DNA of 64,000 nt, taken from JAEUHM01 sp964538625 (GTDB lineage Bacteria; Verrucomicrobiota; Verrucomicrobiia; Verrucomicrobiales; Verrucomicrobiaceae). This document shows, piece by piece, positions 62,041 to 64,000 of this stretch (positions are counted from its first letter, which is position 1; each line of letters opens with the position of its first letter). The DNA lies in assembly GCA_964538625.1 (NCBI GenBank), contig CAZIGH010000009.1, positions 1-64,000 on the forward strand, given 5' to 3'. The translations under genes were made by a program, and so were the position numbers. The notes beneath the pieces were generated by a model. The model saw nothing but the letters and a program-made list of their open reading frames with translations, was not told the DNA's origin and did not search any database.

Positions 62041-62883
62041 CTACCACTTCGCCGTCACCCGCATGACGCGCACGGAGCCGTCAGCGTGCCATCCACCTTC
62101 ACGGACCAAAACTCCCGTGAGAGATTTCTTGAAGCCGCCAGGCAAGTAGTCAGGACGCTCAAGGTGGAATACAACGCGCCCCTCACTCCACTCAATGCGC
62201 TGGGGTTTGTCAGTGTCCACCTGACCATCTTCGGTGAACCAGATGAGCTTTCGAGCCTCCCGCTCCGTAATAGGACGTGCCCCCACTCCAGGGCTGAGTG
62301 TGGCCACATATCCTGTATCACCCACAGGCTCTACGGACAGCGTCCAAGCACCGCTCTTCACCGGACGACGCGCCAGCTCTGTGTCAATACGCACCTTCCA
62401 CTTCTCATCGAACGCCGTCTCTGCCGCCTCGGAGACAGGCAGGGTAATCGACAGATCTTTGAAACCCGGATTGCACTGCTTCGCACAGCTCATCCAACCT
62501 GCCTTCCCCTTCAACGTCACAGTGCTTCCCGGCTTCAGATGCTTCGGAGGGGTAATGAGCACTGGCAGCAGCACATCCCGCTCATAGCCTTGAGATTTGA
62601 TCTGGAACATGTAAACGCGCTCCGGTGCCGGCCAGTCTATCTCGCTGGCGCTGAAGCCTCGTGGCAAATCGGTCCACTTGATACTTGTGGGCACACCTAC
62701 AATGCCCGGCATCTTCCAGTAGCTGTGGTAACCACGCCCATGCTCCAGCGCCAGCGCCACATAAAACGGCTGCCCCGGCTGCACAGTCCTCACACTGCTG
62801 ACCAGCTCAATCTGCATGGGAACATCAGCCCTGGCGGCACCCATGGCGGACATGGCGATGAAAGTGAACAGAAGTCGATTCAT
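62041..62883 (-). CDS. Secreted protein resembling the DsbD alpha (N-terminal) domain
   Basis: A 280-aa exported protein with signal peptide LLFTFIAMSAMGAARA. The fold pattern is that of the immunoglobulin-like N-terminal domain of DsbD/ScsB-type thiol reductases (PFYVALALEHGRGYHSYWKMPG, then GFSASEIDWPAPERVY, and the conserved GKAGWMSCAKQCNPG with Cys pair C-x3-C). The transmembrane beta domain and thioredoxin gamma domain of DsbD are absent, so it is stand-alone. It may reduce or hold periplasmic disulfides for a partner encoded elsewhere. Start ATG 62883; a longer frame to 62943 lacks a clean signal. Confidence 0.78.
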   Translation of the reverse strand: MNRLLFTFIAMSAMGAARADVPMQIELVSSVRTVQPGQPFYVALALEHGRGYHSYWKMPGIVGVPTSIKWTDLPRGFSASEIDWPAPERVYMFQIKSQGYERDVLLPVLITPPKHLKPGSTVTLKGKAGWMSCAKQCNPGFKDLSITLPVSEAAETAFDEKWKVRIDTELARRPVKSGAWTLSVEPVGDTGYVATLSPGVGARPITEREARKLIWFTEDGQVDTDKPQRIEWSEGRVVFHLERPDYLPGGFKKSLTGVLVREGGWHADGSVRVMRVTAKW

Positions 62884-63034
62884 GAACTTAACAACGCACG
62901 AAACGAACACAGGTGCCAGTGCGAAGCAGAAATGAACGCTCAACTCGCAACAAACGCGCTCCCCACCATGAAACGTCCCTTCCGCAGTGCTACGCCCTCC
63001 TCATCTGGCAGGCAGGCCCGGCAAACAGCGTGCT

Positions 63035-64000
63035 TCATCCTTTCCCCAAATCCCAAAGCCGGTCGGAGTAAATGACCACCCGGTCCATGGCGCGAGTGAT
63101 CCCCACATAAATTTGTCGTGTATGGTGTTGCCTAAGCTCCATGCGCTCTTCTTCAGACCGCAACGGATTGGCTTCCTCCGCAGCAAGTTCATCCACGCCG
63201 AGCAAAATGACCACAGGCCTCTCCAGCCCAGTAGCCGCCATGAGGTGAGCCACGCCTACGCTCTCCTGAGCCGCAGTGTCGTCACGCACCGAAGTCGCGA
63301 CTCCCTCCCCAAGCCGTATATTCAAATGCTCCAGCACCGCACGCACACTCAGGTTCCTCCCGGCCACCAGAACCAAGATATGCCCAGCTGGAACACCGGC
63401 ACCCAACAGCTCTTGAAGCTCTGCGGAAAGGCGGCGCAACTGATCTTGCCCAGGTCCTCCCGGCTGAACCACAGGAGGAACACCCGGTTCCAGCGTCTCC
63501 AGCCACTCGGGTGCAGGCAGATTGAGAGGCTCATCATCCTCCGGCAGACGGCACCGGTAGAAGTCCCGCGCAAACTCCAAAATAGCACGCGTGCTACGGT
63601 GGGGCTTCTCCAGTTTGTGGGATCGGCTGCGCACATCAAGGCCCACCGCACCCCACGAGAGACGCCGCTTGAGGAATCCCTGCGTGGGGTCCGCACACAA
63701 GAATAGGTGCCCACCCGGTTTGAGTGCCGAACGCAGCAGCTCCAACCAGACGGGAGCAAAGAACTGCGCCTCATCAATGAGCAGATGATCAAACTGCTGC
63801 ACAGCCAATGACACAGGGAGACGCTCCCGCACGGATAGCGGCCACTCCGACCAGTCAGCGCGTCCAGCCCGCTTCAGATAGGCACGATACCGTCGGAGCA
63901 GATCCAGCAGTTCACCCCGCTGCCGGGCGCTGAGTCGCGTACCGCGGCCCCTGCGTTCGGCAGTCAGGTAGCTCTCGTCTGCCAGCGAGTGATCACACAT
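63035..64000 (-). CDS. UvrD/Rep-family superfamily 1 helicase, C-terminal part (runs off window)
   Basis: The visible 321 aa are the C-terminal part of an SF1 helicase. The motor features present are Walker B/motif II LLIDEAQFF, motif III LFLCADPTQGFLKRR, motif IV-like KPHRSTRAILEFARDFY, and motif VI QIYVGITRAMDRVVI. The Walker A (motif I) must lie upstream, beyond base 64000, so the gene is partial at its 5' end and no start is claimed. DEAQ with QGFLKRR is typical of UvrD-like helicases of DNA repair or DEAD/DUF2075-type ATPases. Downstream neighbour on the same strand: the DsbD-alpha-like gene. Confidence 0.8.
   Translation of the reverse strand: MCDHSLADESYLTAERRGRGTRLSARQRGELLDLLRRYRAYLKRAGRADWSEWPLSVRERLPVSLAVQQFDHLLIDEAQFFAPVWLELLRSALKPGGHLFLCADPTQGFLKRRLSWGAVGLDVRSRSHKLEKPHRSTRAILEFARDFYRCRLPEDDEPLNLPAPEWLETLEPGVPPVVQPGGPGQDQLRRLSAELQELLGAGVPAGHILVLVAGRNLSVRAVLEHLNIRLGEGVATSVRDDTAAQESVGVAHLMAATGLERPVVILLGVDELAAEEANPLRSEEERMELRQHHTRQIYVGITRAMDRVVIYSDRLWDLGKG

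Overview
This is a G+C-rich bacterial window, most likely from a verrucomicrobium (Verrucomicrobiaceae, Prosthecobacter/Verrucomicrobium-like). The evidence is the gene content: a DUF1800/DUF1501 pair, a PVC-type CxxCH heme protein, a TIGR02597-like surface protein next to an Ig-repeat protein, a secreted sulfatase, Tat-exported Gfo/Idh/MocA and TIM-barrel proteins, LpxI (Gram-negative lipid A pathway), and many genes without a clear Shine-Dalgarno sequence. No phage, rRNA operon or CRISPR array was seen. The species assignment is inference; no search was run.

Layout. 1-1488: tRNA-Pro and a DadA-like amino acid dehydrogenase. 1503-7921: a compact minus-strand operon, transcribed leftward, encoding a WXG100-like helical-hairpin protein, a coiled-coil protein, a second WXG-like mini-protein, a 1295-residue membrane-anchored FtsK/EssC-like ATPase and a translationally coupled orphan sugar-type ABC ATPase. 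This is the best candidate for an undescribed system: a non-canonical type VII-like secretion locus in a Gram-negative phylum. 8078-12941: a UbiA-family prenyltransferase and two large surface proteins. 13492-18628: a transposase-derived HTH protein, LpxI, RsgA, an FKBP isomerase, a secreted TIM-barrel protein and a flavin oxidoreductase. 18705-21607: tRNA-Val and a histidine kinase/response regulator pair with an unusual OB-like periplasmic sensor. 21620-31887: housekeeping genes (purH, an MFS transporter, recO, a NadD-NadK fusion, parE, htpG). 32040-37168: DUF1800, DUF1501 and a sulfatase. 37194-43558: an aminotransferase, then a three-gene operon (DoxX, Gfo/Idh/MocA, discoidin-like lipoprotein) and MoxR. 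43638-54232: secreted or catabolic enzymes (PQQ-like propeller, M19 peptidase-like, two TIM-barrel isomerases, SDR, PdxA, a transglutaminase-like protein) interleaved with def and an L,D-transpeptidase gene. 54246-64000: LMW phosphatase, ffh, AraC/PAS regulator, PVC heme protein, TPR protein, secreted unknowns, a DsbD-alpha-like protein, and a UvrD-like helicase that runs off the right edge.

A second notable thread is a palindromic intergenic repeat family. Two copies are about 181 bp and one is a 64 bp internally deleted derivative. They have near-perfect terminal inverted repeats and TA at both outer edges, as expected of IS630/Tc1-mariner-type MITEs. One copy abuts and supplies the stop codon of the DUF1501 gene. 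A stand-alone IS630-type DNA-binding domain gene lies in the same window.

Other points of interest are the NadD-NadK fusion with a scrambled HxGH motif, an M19 peptidase homologue lacking its HxD metal ligands, a short RecO, and a strong sigma70-like promoter only a few bases upstream of the DUF1800 start codon.
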